Origin: Punctularia strigosozonata HHB-11173 SS5
Lineage: Eukaryota; Basidiomycota; Agaricomycetes; Corticiales; Punctulariaceae
Assembly (NCBI RefSeq): GCF_000264995.1
Contig: NW_006767434.1
Coordinates: 946,541 to 1,010,540, forward strand
DNA: 64,000 bases
Direction: 5' to 3'
In this document: positions 43,849-55,200 of the stretch, piece by piece
Layout: every line of letters begins with the position of its first letter
How positions within the stretch are numbered: the first letter of the stretch is position 1
Translations under genes and position numbers: made by a program
Notes under the pieces: generated by a model
Databases searched by the model: none
What the model saw: only the letters and a program-made list of their open reading frames with translations
Told to the model about the DNA's origin: nothing

Positions 43849-45189
43849 ATGGCCTCGGACATATCACTATCTACATTGGAAGCTCTTGAGGCCACGTTAT
43901 TGAATAGGTCGGGGAACGTGCCGCTACACAACCGCTTCCGCGCGCTGTTCACGCTCAAGTCGCTGAAGACGGACCAGGCGGTGGAGATCATCGGCAAGGG
44001 TACGTGCATTCTGTGTTGCACCTTCGGCACCTTCTTCCAGGAGTGCTCAAATGAAGGATCTGTTTGTAGGGTTCTCGGATGAGAGCGCGCTGTTGAAGCA
44101 CGAGCTCGCCTACTGCCTGGGCCAAACCAAAAACCTGACGGCCGTGCCGACACTCGAATCCGTCCTCGCGAACGAATCGGAGGATCCGATGGTTAGACAT
44201 GAGGCATGTCTTCCCTATTGCGCTCTAGATCCTATGGTTTCTTATATGTCGTAAATTGACTGGGGTGTGTATGACGCTCGTTCAGGCAGCAGAAGCCCTC
44301 GGTGCCATCGCCTCCACCTCCTCCGTCCCCATCCTCTCCAAATACCTCTCCGACTCCCAACGTACCGTACGTGAAACGTGCGAGATCGCCCTCGCGCGCA
44401 TCGAATGGGAACACTCCGACGAAGGCCGCGCGCACGCCGAAGCGTCAAAAGCCGCCGAGCAGGCTGCGTGCGTCTTTCTCATCCCTTTCCTTACAGTGTA
44501 CTGCCAAGCTGACCACCTTGCACAGAACATATACATCCATCGACCCCGCCCCGCCCACCTCCAAACTTCTCTCTGGCGCGCCCAAACCCGAAGACGCATC
44601 AGAAGAGACCATAGCGTCCCTACGGACGACCCTGCTCGACGCCTCCGTGCCCCTCTTCGAGCGCTACCGCGCCATGTTCGCCTTGCGCAACATCGGCACC
44701 CCCGCCGCCGTCGACGCGCTCGCCGCCGGCTTCTCCGACGACAGCGCACTCTTCAAGTAAGCATACCCTTCTCTTAACCCGCTTCGTCTTGGATCATCGT
44801 GCCGACGGATGCAAATACGATTGGGATTAGACACGAAATCGCGTTCGTGTTTGGCCAACTGCTCTCGACGCACTCCGTCCCGGCGCTACTGAAGGTGCTC
44901 GAGGACCAGCACGAGTCGGAGATGGTCCGGCACGAGGCCGCCGAGGCGCTCGGCGGCATCGCGACGCCCGAGGTGCTCCCGCACCTGAAGGACTGGATGA
45001 ACCGCGAGGACGCGCCGCGCGTGGTGAGGGAGAGCTGTCAGGTCGCGATCGATATGTGGGAGGTGAGCTTTTTTTGTATAAGAAGACTCTCGTCGTAACT
45101 GATACGCTCATTGTTGACAGTACGAAAATTCGGATCAGTTCCAGTATGCGAACGGACTCGAAGGGAGTGTCGCACCAGTCGGTGCTTAG
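43849..45189 (+). CDS. LIA1: Deoxyhypusine hydroxylase (HEAT-repeat iron enzyme)
   Basis: It catalyses the last step of hypusine formation on eIF5A. ATG 43849 starts a protein of about 332 residues built of paired HEAT-like repeats. The four His-Glu iron-binding pairs are all visible: [10 protein letters not shown] (about residue 61), [10 protein letters not shown] (94), [10 protein letters not shown] (234) and [10 protein letters not shown] (267). The ends are [20 protein letters not shown] and GSVAPVGA. Five introns join in frame. The one between the second HE pair and its AAEALG continuation (44204-44285) appears to use a GC donor (GAG|gcatgt) with an AG acceptor. Symbol by homology with the yeast enzyme. 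Intact. Confidence 0.95.
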
Positions 45190-45353
45190 AACATATGCGG
45201 CATATGGGCATCTATGTCTATAACGCCCGGCATCACATTTCTACGCGTTATCACTCATTCGCTTTCATGGAAAGTGAAATCTAGGGTTAATTGCATGGTA
45301 TTGCACAATGGCGTTGTGTTCTTTCTGTTCCTCTTCTGTTCGGCGCCGGCACC

Positions 45354-45736
45354 TCAAGAGTTCGGGTGCACACTCGTTTCCTCGACATTATCGACGTCAA
45401 GGCGTTTTGCCCGGCCAAGGCCTTCCGTCTCCGCGATGCGTTGCTCGATCTCCGCCTCTTGTCCACCATCGATTTCGTATGCGCCCTCCTGCACAACGGG
45501 TTGCCTACGTTCTGACCCCTTGACATTGGAGGGGAGGTTCTGTGATATCGCGTTGAGTATAAACTTGTGAATCTACATGTGTGTGAACATACCTGCGGTG
45601 GGTTGCGCGCGTACTCGTCGTTGATATCGTGGTCCGTCACGTCAGGCCGACCAATGGTCTGCTCCGGCTTCTTGAATGTGCGGCTCTCATCGGTGATGTA
45701 GTCGTTGCGGGTGCGCTCTTGGTTTAGAGAAGCCAT
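45354..45736 (-). CDS. Small hydrophilic protein of unknown function
   Basis: Two exons give about 109 residues. Exon 1 (ATG 45736) encodes MASLNQERTRNDYITDESRT, then RPDVTDHDINDEYARNPPQ. After gtatgt...cag, exon 2 encodes NLPSNVKGSERRQPVVQEGA, then QEAEIEQRIAETEGLGRAKR, and ends SVHPNS at 45354. It is charged, lacks Cys and hydrophobic segments, and is probably disordered, like many small fungal stress proteins. I do not recognise a family. The clean intron and a leader with the ATG in good context support a real gene. It converges on the deoxyhypusine hydroxylase gene, with 164 bp between stop codons. Confidence 0.65.
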
Positions 45737-46621
45737 TGTGATATGTTACGAGAGCGAGTACTGGAGTGTTGTATGTGTGCAGCGGTTTGGTGAGTGTTTG
45801 TTACTTTACGACCTCAATGGCCTTCAGGTCTTTATATCACTGGCCATAGGCAAGGTTTGCGTCATGCTTGGTGTCATTGGAGCGTTGGAGAGAGGATCGA
45901 AACAAAGAGAGATGCAAGCGCCAAGCGCCACCCACAATCGTGCGAAGGACGCGTCGGCTCCAGCCGGGCACATCGACCGCGTCGTCTTTGACTGTGCTGT
46001 CTGCGTCGCGTTCGACGATGGCGGGCATGAGGGTACAGGGCATATACGTCTGTGTACCACATGCCTATATCTCTGACTTGGCTTGAGCCGAAACAACCTA
46101 TATCACTTCTCGTCTATGGTGTCTATGCGCTGCGAGTCCAATCTGCTGTTCTCCGGTGTCGAAATCCCGCGGAAGCAAATCTCTCGGCGCGAAACAACAG
46201 CACCGGGTGTGGATGCGAGCCTTCCACTTACCCGAAACGACATTGCCTATGTTTGGGACAGCTTTTTCCGAGTTCCAGCTTTGCGGGATGCCTGCGCCTT
46301 TCAACCGAGTTGACCCACTGTACTCATGCTGTCGGCTCATGAGATAACCTTCCGGATTTTCCGACCTCGGCCTCCATCACCGCGCGATAATCGGTCGTAG
46401 TCGTACAGACGGATGTAAATCGTCGCCATCCTCCTGCTCCGGTATCGTCCGGTCTCAATCCCACCTCTCATCGTCCACCTGCTGACGTGTTACTGTGGGC
46501 TCTCCTTGGTCAGCGCAACATCCAGACCTCGGTTGGATGGTCGGAAGAGCAATGCGCGACACCAATATATATATCCCTGCCACTCTGACTGCGCAACCAT
46601 TATCAACTGTTCAGACCTGGC
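45737..46621. other. Divergent intergenic region
   Basis: 885 bp between the small hydrophilic protein gene (minus) and oxidoreductase A (plus). It includes the TATA box of oxidoreductase A. Frames through it on both strands have no domain. Confidence 0.5.
46566..46574 (+). promoter_or_regulatory. TATA box of oxidoreductase A
   Basis: TATATATAT, 48 nt upstream of ATG 46622. The paralogues B and C have comparable boxes at 51522-51529 and 58477-58482 on the minus strand. Confidence 0.55.
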
Positions 46622-47919
46622 ATGACCTCAGCAACGCAGGAGGCTCTCTTCCTCACTTCCAAGGGCGGCGAGTTCGCGGTGCGGAGCACATCGGTTTATT
46701 CTCCCGGAGTTGATCAGGTCCTCGCCAGGGTGAATGCGACGGGCCTGAACCCGGTCGAGTGGAAGATCAAGGATCACCTGCACGATTGGCCCAGGGTCGT
46801 GTATCCCGCGATCTTGGGCACCGATGGCGCTGGCGTGGTCGATGAAGTAAGTAGGCGAAGGCGTCACCAGCCTCAAGAAGGGCGATCGGATGTGCGTGCG
46901 CTCTCTGCCCCACAGCCATCGTGATCGAGCGAGAGAGACCGGGCGTGTCCCACTGACATCTGTGCCGCAGCGTGTGGGAGGGATTGTACACAAATGAGCT
47001 AGCGACCTACCAGCAATACGCGCTCGTCTTCGCCGACCTGGCGTCCAAGATTCCCGATAATGTTACGGAAGATGAAGCGGCGTCCTTGCCGATGACCATC
47101 GCCACCGCGTGCCTCGGAATGTACAACAAGAACAAGGACGGCCAGCACGGCGGCGGAGCGGAGCGGACACCGTTCTGGAAGTCGTCCACCCGCTACGCCG
47201 GCCAGCCGTTCATAGTCCTAGGAGGGGCCACCTCGATCGGCCAGTTCGGTAAGCATATATAAATATATATATACATATCTAAGCGTTCATTCCGAGAGTC
47301 GATGTCCTAACCCAAGACTTTAGCCATCCAGTTTGCCCGACTGTCTAGTTTCTCTCCAATAATCGTCACCGCTTCGGAGAAGTATACCGACTGGCTGAAG
47401 TCTCTCGGCGCGACCCACATCCTCCCACGCTCTCTTTCTGCCGCCGCCGTGCGCGCCGAGGTGGAGAGGCTCACCACCCAACCGATCAGCATCGTTTACG
47501 ATACCGTCGGTAGCACCGATACGCAGAAAACCGGATGGTCCCTCCTCGCTCCGGGCGGTCAGATGATACTGGTCGCAGCTGAGCCTGTCGAGGGCATCGA
47601 GCACAAAAAGGATGGTAAAGAAATCGTGAGTGTGTTCGGAAACGTCCACGCGGGTCAGCAGGACGCGGGTCGCGAGCTGTTTGCGCGTCTCGGCCAATTA
47701 CTTGAGAACGGCTCCATCAAGGTTAGCGTTAGTGTTCGGACTAGTTTTCCAGCTCGTTCATTCAAAGAAGTGGCTGACCTGCCGCTTCGTATTTTATAGC
47801 CTAATCGCGTCCAAGTGCTTCCCCATGGTCTGGCGGGTATCCCTGATGGGCTGGAATTGCTGGGACCTGATAAAGTCAGCGGCGTCAAATTGATTGCGCA
47901 TCCTCACGAGTCTGCATGA
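46622..47919 (+). pseudogene. GroES-like/enoyl-reductase-type oxidoreductase A, probable frameshift
   Basis: Medium-chain reductase related to ToxD-like quinone/enoyl reductases, without the structural zinc cysteines. Visible parts are MTSATQEALFLTSKGGEFAV, NATGLNPVEWKIKDHLHDWP, ILGTDGAGVVDE, then WEGLYTNELATYQQYALVFA, the nucleotide-binding exon FIVLGGATSIGQF and AIQFARLSSFSPIIVTASEK, SIVYDTVGSTDTQKTGWSLL, and the terminal exon to HPHESA at 47919. Between GVVDEV and GEGVTSLKKGDR, four bases (AGTA AGTA at 46846-46853) are duplicated relative to paralogues B and C. This shifts the frame within an exon; no short intron can absorb it. Everything else is intact and splices in phase, so the lesion is recent, or it is a sequencing error. 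Confidence 0.75.
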
Positions 47920-48327
47920 GTCTCCATGTCGTATCACCAAGCCATGCAATGAATGGACGAGCATGTTGCGAGTCGAGCTCCTGAAACAAATAAGGTTCCG
48001 AGTAAACCGGAGGCGAGGTCCAGCCCTTGAGGGTTCGTCGTCGTAACATCTTCCAAACCTTGCACAAGACTGCACGCGATTCATTGCCAGGAGCGTGACT
48101 GGATCAGAGTCTAGTGCTCGGATGAAAATGGAACACGGGAAACGTGGTTCGCCGTTGTCGACTTTGAACGCCATAATACCGTACGGGCGCTCACAATTCA
48201 AGCAGTAACGATATGTACCGTTTACTGTCGCCTGCGACGACGATACCACAGACATAAGCGAGCACCTTCTGCTGCACGTCTCTCCCCGCTCTGACCTCTG
48301 ACATACCGGGTCCCAATTTCGGCCGTT

Positions 48328-50001
48328 ATGGGCGCTATATACTCCCAATACACTCAGATCTTTCCACCGAAATCAACGTGGAGCGTCGACAACATTCCCG
48401 ATCTGTCCGGGAAGGTCAGTCCTGCCGATACGAGCCAAATTGCGTGCTTTGGTGTCAATTCCATTGCTTTTAACAGGTCATGATTGTGACTGGAGGTAAC
48501 TCCGGCATCGGAAAGGAGACGGTCAAGGCGCGTCGCTCAGAACTTCATCTACGCTTTGTCGTTGATTTTGAAAATTGTTTTCAGGCTCTGCTCGGGCGTA
48601 ATGCCAAGGTGCCCATCAGTTCTTCAACTGCCTTGCAAATATGCGTTATACAAGACACCTGCAGGTGTATCTTGCAGCAAGGGACGAGTCAAAAGCAGAA
48701 GAAGCGATTCGAGAGCTGAAGGAAGAAACAGGGCGGGAGGCCGTATTCCTGAAGCTTGACCTGGGCGATTTGCGGAGCGTCAAACGCGCTGCTGAAGAAT
48801 TCCTCCGGTGAGCACCCACAGTTATTTGACTAGACCTTGCCACTAATCCACCGATTATTAGCCGGGAGAAGCGACTGGACGTACTCTTCAACAACGCGTA
48901 CGTCGAATAAACTGTCAGTTGTTGGCAATGTATGGCTCGACACGTCACGTATTGTCAGTGGTGTGGCCGTCCCGCCCATGGAGCTGGTTACAGATCAAGG
49001 CTACGATCTACAGTTCGGTCAGTCATCCATAATACCCGATTGCAAGACTAACCTTCATTCGCCATAGGGACTAATGTGTTGGGTACGCGCGTTGAAAACC
49101 TACTTCTGCGGACGCATCGACCATCATCGACCGTCATCAGGACACTTTTACCTGACGAAACTACTCCTTCCCGTCCTTCTATCCACGGCTGGATCCACGC
49201 ACCCGGGAAAAACCCGCGTGGTCAATACATCGTCTGTTGCTCACTACCATCCATTCGGGCCTCCGCTGGACTTCGACACATTCAAGGACAGCCCCAAGCG
49301 CAGGAAGACGAGCAAGGTCAAGTTGTACGCACAGAGTAAATTCGTACGTCTCCAGTTCGTTTCATTTCTCCGAGCCGGGATTACGCGCTTACCGCTTGGT
49401 CCTGGGACTGTTGACAGGGAAACGTCGTTTTCGCAAACGAGCTGGAGAGACGGTACGGCACTCGTGGGATTGTCTCGACCTCCCTTCACCCCGGTATGTA
49501 TTCAGGACCGGTACCGCCATCTTCAGTGCGCATACATTCTCACCTTTGCGCGGACAAGGTGTCATAAAAACCAACATTTGTTAGTCGCCACCCATCGGCC
49601 CGTTGCTCACACGCCCGTATTGACATCGTTTGGATGGCCAACAGCACGTAACAACAGCCCGCTCCTGAGATCCCTCATCGTGAGCTCTCCGTTCTCTCGT
49701 CTGTACCACGCTCCTCAGGACCATCTCGCTGGACGCACAGAACATGATATATCCGCACGCCTCGCACGGCGCGCTCACGCAGCTATGGGCGGGAACCTCG
49801 CAAGAGGGACTTGAACTTGGCGGAAAGGTCGGTGCATTGGGGCCCCTGCGATGCCTACTCGTGAAGTGCTGAGATTCGGGTCTTCGCATTCAGTACTTGA
49901 TACCTTGGGCTCGGATCGGTACGCCGTACGGACCGACGAACGACCCTGCGCTGGGTAGGGATCTGTGGGTCTGGATGGAGGAGCAAGTGCAGGATATTTG
50001 A
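48328..50001 (+). CDS. Short-chain dehydrogenase/reductase (retinol dehydrogenase-like)
   Basis: ATG 48328 begins [20 protein letters not shown]. The cofactor motif is [17 protein letters not shown]; the next exons carry [57 protein letters not shown] and [20 protein letters not shown]. The catalytic Ser is in [20 protein letters not shown] and the YxxxK is LYAQSKF. The tail reads [16 protein letters not shown], then [32 protein letters not shown] and [20 protein letters not shown], ending at 50001. This is a classical NAD(P)-dependent SDR as found in fungal metabolism. It has about nine short introns; the one after TVK seems to use a GC donor. The last intron before NMIYP is 61 nt. The gene is flanked by two GroES-like oxidoreductase genes. 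Confidence 0.88.
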
Positions 50002-50146
50002 ATAGTTACGGACCCCATACGCATGTGATACGCGCGTCGCGGTTCGCTGCTTTCCCCGACAACTGATAGTCATACAACACCCTGTTACTGCTGTGACGAT
50101 ACATATATGTTGTTCTGCTGACAACCGTGGATATACGATACAACAC

Positions 50147-51426
50147 TTATGCGGTTTCCTGAGGACGAGCAACCAACTTGACGCCGCTGACCTTGTCCTG
50201 GCGGAGCTGCTCCAGCCCGTCGGGAATACCCGCCAGCCCGTTCGGCAGGATCTGCACGCGATTCGGCTACATGGGACGGGCACGCGTCAGCGAGCAAGGG
50301 GGGCAAGAGAACGAAAGAAAGTGCACCCACCCTGATCGAGCCGTCCCGCAGCAGCTGCGTGAGGCGCGCGTACATGTCGCGCCCGGCCTCCTGCTGCCCG
50401 GGATAATTCACGTTCCCGAACACGTGCTGAACGTCCTTCCCGTCCTTCCCGGGGACGACGCCGGCGCTCGCGTCCGGGGGCAGGACGAGGAGCAGCTGCT
50501 CGCCCGGCGCGAGGAGCGACCACGCCGTCCGCTGCGTGTCGGCCACGCTGACGGTGTCGTACACGAACTCGATCGGGTGCGGCGTGATCTTCGCGATCTC
50601 GGACGCGAGCGCGTCGGCGGCGAGCGTGCGGGGTAGGACGTGCGTCGTGCCGAGGGACTTGAGGAAGTCGGCGTGCTTCTCGGACGCGGTGGCGACGATC
50701 GGGGAGAAGCCCATCAGCCTCGCGAGCTGGATCACTGCCGGGTGATCGAGGTTTCTTCTTAGCGATGACCGTCTAGGAATGGGGATCGGTAAGGTCGGGG
50801 CTCACCGAATTGGCCGACGGAGGTAGCGCCGCCGAGGACGACGAACGGCTGGCCGGCGTAGGCGGTGTTCGACTGCCAGAAGGGCATGAGCTCGGCGCCG
50901 CCGCCTTGGCTCCCCGCGGGCTTCTTCTTGTTGTAAAGCGCGAGGTAGGCGGTGGCGAGCGTAAGCGGGACTGAGGCGGCCTCGTCGACGGATACGTTGT
51001 CCGGGATCTTCGCGGCGAGATCGGCGGCGGCGAGGGCGTACTGCTGGAACGTCGCGCGGGGGTTCTCGAACTTGCCCTGCCACAGGCTGATAGAGAAATC
51101 GATGTCAGATCAGGTCCGGGTGACGGGGGGAGGATGAAAAATAAGATGGAGCAGAGAGAGACGCACATCTTATCGCCTTTTTGGAAGCGGGTGACACCCT
51201 CACCAACCTCCTCGACGACGCCGGCGCCGTCCGTGCCGAGGATGCCGGGATAGGTCATAACGTTCTTATGGTAGATCGGGAGCTTCCAGTCGACGGGGTT
51301 GAGCGCGGTGGCGTCCACCCGGACGAGGACCTCGCCGGCGCCGGGGGAGGGCACGGCGGTGGTTCGAACGTCCCAGTCGCGGTGGTCGGTCAGGAAGAAG
51401 AGCGCCTTCTGTTCCTTCGGAGCCAT
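50147..51426 (-). CDS. GroES-like/enoyl-reductase-type oxidoreductase B
   Basis: ATG 51426 starts MAPKEQKALFFLTDHRDWDV; the GroES-like half continues VDATALNPVDWKLPIYHKNV, GILGTDGAGVVEEVGEGVTR and FQKGDK. After an intron, LWQGKFENPRATFQQYALAA and AKIPDNVSVDEAASVPLTLA lead into the nucleotide-binding half (PFVVLGGATSVGQF, VIQLARLMGFSPIVATASEK, SLGTTHVLPRTLAADALASE). The end is LEQLRQDKVSGVKLVARPQE plus TA. It lacks the four-Cys zinc lobe, so it is probably a zinc-independent NADPH reductase. Its frame around GEGVT is intact, in contrast to paralogue A. It converges on the SDR gene (146 bp between stop codons). Confidence 0.9.
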
Positions 51427-52277
51427 GGTGTAAGGGGATGTGGGGTCGGAGATCGAGGGGACAAGTGTTCTGCAACCGCGTTGCTACTTCGGTACACCGA
51501 ACGGCGGGATGGAGGGAAACATTATATATGCGTCGTCTGCTGGTTTCCGTTGAGCGCGGATGAAGGAGAGGATGTGTCAGCACGAGCTGGCGTTGTCTAC
51601 CGTAGGGCGGCGACGATGCGCACGGTCTGAGATGGCCGTAGCGCGACCGTCAACCGAAACTTGGCTCGTTCCAGCAAGTTCCAGCGCTGGCGTCATATAT
51701 AGATTTTGGAGTTCGTCGGTCCATCTCATTAATCTTGGGTCACAGATCCATGATCAAGCCCCGAACCCCCAGCGCATCTGAACTTCGAAGCCGGTGTCCA
51801 AATGTAAACCGCAATCATCAACACCGACGCGAAGCCAATGATAGGTCCAAGAAGAAAACTTCAATGCATGGCCAGCCGCTGAGCCCGGGGTAGATTCTGC
51901 GGCATATGGTGGCTCATCGCGTAGTGTACTGTGCTGTGATATGCACTGTCGCAGAGTTGGTGGTGTGGTTGAGTTGCACGCGTTTGTTTGGTGATGCTTG
52001 GCGTCGCGCCTGCTCGCTTCAACTCCTCCCAGGCTCATAATATTGTCCGCTAACGACCGCCTCCTTCGTCCTATTTCTGCCCTGCAGGTTCTATCAGCTG
52101 CGCCCGACGAGCGGATCTCGTGGGCTACATTTTACTTAACTACGACCGAGCGCGTGTAGGAGGCGCGCCATTGCGGGGTACATCACATCGACAGGTCCAT
52201 CTACGATACATCTCGTGCTACGCCACAGGACTAGCAAACTACTACGGAGGGCTTGATCAATACTCTAGAAGGGGACG
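51427..52277. other. Divergent intergenic region, oxidoreductase B / RasGEF
   Basis: 0.85 kb holding both promoters. A TATA box for B lies at 51522-51529 (minus strand), and a TGTCAGCACGA half-site lies near 51568-51578. No gene was seen. Confidence 0.5.
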
Positions 52278-55200
52278 ATGTCGCGCCTGCGGATTGATAC
52301 AAGCGTTAACAGGCTCGCGGGCCCTTCAAGTTCCTCCGCCGGCCCTTCGTCGCGATCGCGCTCGCGCAACATTACGCCAGCTTCGACAGTTACGACGAGC
52401 GGCAATTCACTGGCGGTCGGTACCCAGCGCCTGCGTAGCCCGTCGACGGCCTCCTCCTCCTCCTCTCTCTCCATTATGTCACCCATGCCCGACTCGGCCG
52501 CCTCCGCGTCGTCCTCATCTCTTCACCTCGCTGCCGCCTCCACCTCCACCTGCGCGACCATCTCCACCGCGACCACCGCTCCTTCGCACTCCTTCTCTTC
52601 CGGCGCGACATATGACACACGCGCGACCTCTCCCGACACGGATGAAGCGTCCGCCTGCACTCAGACCGCCTCCGGCGGCAACGACTTCGTGCTCGCGATG
52701 CACGACTTTGCGCCGCAGCACCAGAGTGCGACCTGCCTCGCGTTCCGCGCGGGCCAGGTCATTCACGTTCTCAACCGCGACCCATCCGGGTGGTGGGACG
52801 GCGAGCTCGACGGGAGGCGGGGCTGGTTCCCGAGCAACTACGTCAGCTCCGAGGTAGGATCCATAATGGAAGAGCAGTCGCCCGTGAAGTCGGTACGCGC
52901 ATACATTCCGCCATTTGCTGCACCAATACTGACCAGACACTAAGCGAACACGTCCCGGGCACGCGCACTCCCAATCCGTAGCCTCCGTGGCCTCCGTTGC
53001 CTCTTGGGCAAGCACACCCTCACCAATGCACCATACTTTCTCTCGCCCCTCCTCCTCCCACCGCCCTTCTAAATCGCATCCACACATCTCCACTCCGTCC
53101 CCCTCCCACTCGCGGTCGCGCTCTGCCTCCCCCGACACCTCGGCCCCCGCCTACCCCCCGCTCATGCACCCACTCTTGCACGCCCTCTCCCTGCTCCAAA
53201 CCGCCGTCGCCTCACATCGGCCGGCGCACTTTCAGCCGTCAACGGCCTACGTCGTTTCTGCCGTGCGCGCAGCTCTCGACGCGGCCGACTGTCTCCCGCG
53301 CGAGGCACCCCACCTCGCGCGTCACCCCGCGCTCGCCGCCGCACGCAAGGCGCTCCTCGGCGATCTCGCGGCCCTCGTCGCGCAAGCGAAAAAGGCGTCG
53401 GCGGTAGCCGATGAACACACCGCCGCGGATGGATTGGGGGAAAAGGAGGGTGGCGAGGGTAGGAAGGAAGTGACGCGCATGCTTCGTTTGGGCGGGCAGG
53501 TCTTCGCTCACGTCCGACGGTTCCTGGCCATCGCGGCGCAGTGCGGGGTCGAGCTTTCGACCCCGCCGCAACAGCAGCAACAGCGCTCCTCAAACGGTTC
53601 GGCATACGACGCCATCGCGCCGCATCGAGCGGTGACGAACGAAAACGAGCCACCGGGCGCGGACGCCCCGCGCGCGGAAGACGACGGCGAGGACGCGACA
53701 GCGACCGTCGGCCGTGCGCCGCTGCGGACGACGAACGGGATCGTCCAGAAGATTCAAATGCGGCGCATGACGCGCGAGCGGTCGTTGCCCGGCTCAGTGC
53801 CCGGAACACCGGGCGCGGCCCTGCGCGCACGAAGCTTGGGCGACCTCAAAGCAGCGCGGGCTACCGCCGCCGATGCGCCCCCGCTCCCTGTAACGCGACA
53901 GTACGGAATGCAGCAGCAACAGCGACAGCAGCAGCACCGCATACCGTCCGCCCCTCTGTTCACCCGCCACAGGCACGACCGCTCGTTCAGCAGCCTCTCC
54001 TCCGCGTCGTCCGCGTCGTCCTTCTCCTCGGCATCGTCGACCGCGTCCGGCTCAGCGCCCTCGACGCCCCCGTCCCACTTCCGCTTCCCGGCCGGGGAGA
54101 ACGGGAGCGTCTCCGTGAGCGCGGCCGAGCTCCACGACGCGCTCCGCCACACCCACGACGCGTACCTATCCACAATCGCCGCCTTCGTCGGCCACGCGCA
54201 CTCTCACTCGCGCGCGAGCCACGCGAGCAGCACAGGCCACATGTTCGAGCTCGCGCGCGAGATCGTGGAGAGCGTGTGCCGGCTGCTGGGCATCGTCGAC
54301 GCCGTCATGCGCCACCCCGCGCTCGCGGACGCCGCCGCCACCGCCCATAACCCTCGTCGGTTCAGCAAGGCGGAATATGCGGGCAACAACGCGCAGGGGT
54401 ACGTGCTCGGGCTTGCGCGCGCGAAGGACGCGCTGTACGCGGTCACGGCCGCGTTCGCGGAGAGCGTGCGCACGCTCGGGCGGGAGCTCCCGGAGGGGGT
54501 GTCGGAGGAGGACGAGCGGGCGGCGCTGTTGAGGGCCGCGACGGGCGCGTTGAAGGCGGGCGCGGAATGCGTGGCGGCGGTGAGGATGTGTGTCGGGCGG
54601 AGTGGGGTCGCTGGGCCGTTCGTGGTGTACGTGGGGCCGGGCCCGCCGGAAGCGAAGGTGGGCGAAGAGGAGGTACCAGAGGAGAGGGAGACGGAGGAGC
54701 AGGAACCGGACAGGACAGAGAGGGTGGGCAGGCCTGCGGGAGTGTTGAGGGCGCTGTATAAGGCGCAGGGCGTGGAGGACGATGAAGACTTGACGATACA
54801 GGCGCAGACGCCGAGTCCATCGTCGTTCGTGGTGCCCGCTCGGGGCGGGGTGCTGCCCACGCCGCCGCCGAGACCGGCGTTTGCATTGCCGTCGCACGTC
54901 GAGAGGGAGGTACCGTTGATATCGCCGGCGGTCGAAGATAAGCCACTCCCGCCCCTGATGGAGCCGGACGCAGACGTGGAGCCGCCAGAACCGTCGCCGC
55001 GCTCGCCCGTCTTGTCCGTCACACGCACGGAGGACGACAGGACGACATGGGAGGGCAGCCAAAGGCATCACGAACGAGAGGCTGCCGCGGCCGCGCTCGA
55101 GGACAAGCTCGTCCGTGGGGATCTGCCGTCCATACCACCGGATGCGGACCCTACAACATGGATCCTCTCGCACGACCACGCAATGGAGGATGTTGCGTAC

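Noticed and set aside
46846-46950. A normal intron at the GTAAGT in oxidoreductase A
   Set aside because: Nearest AG gives an intron of about 24 nt, and splicing to the next good acceptor would delete the GEGVTSLKKGDR segment kept in both paralogues.
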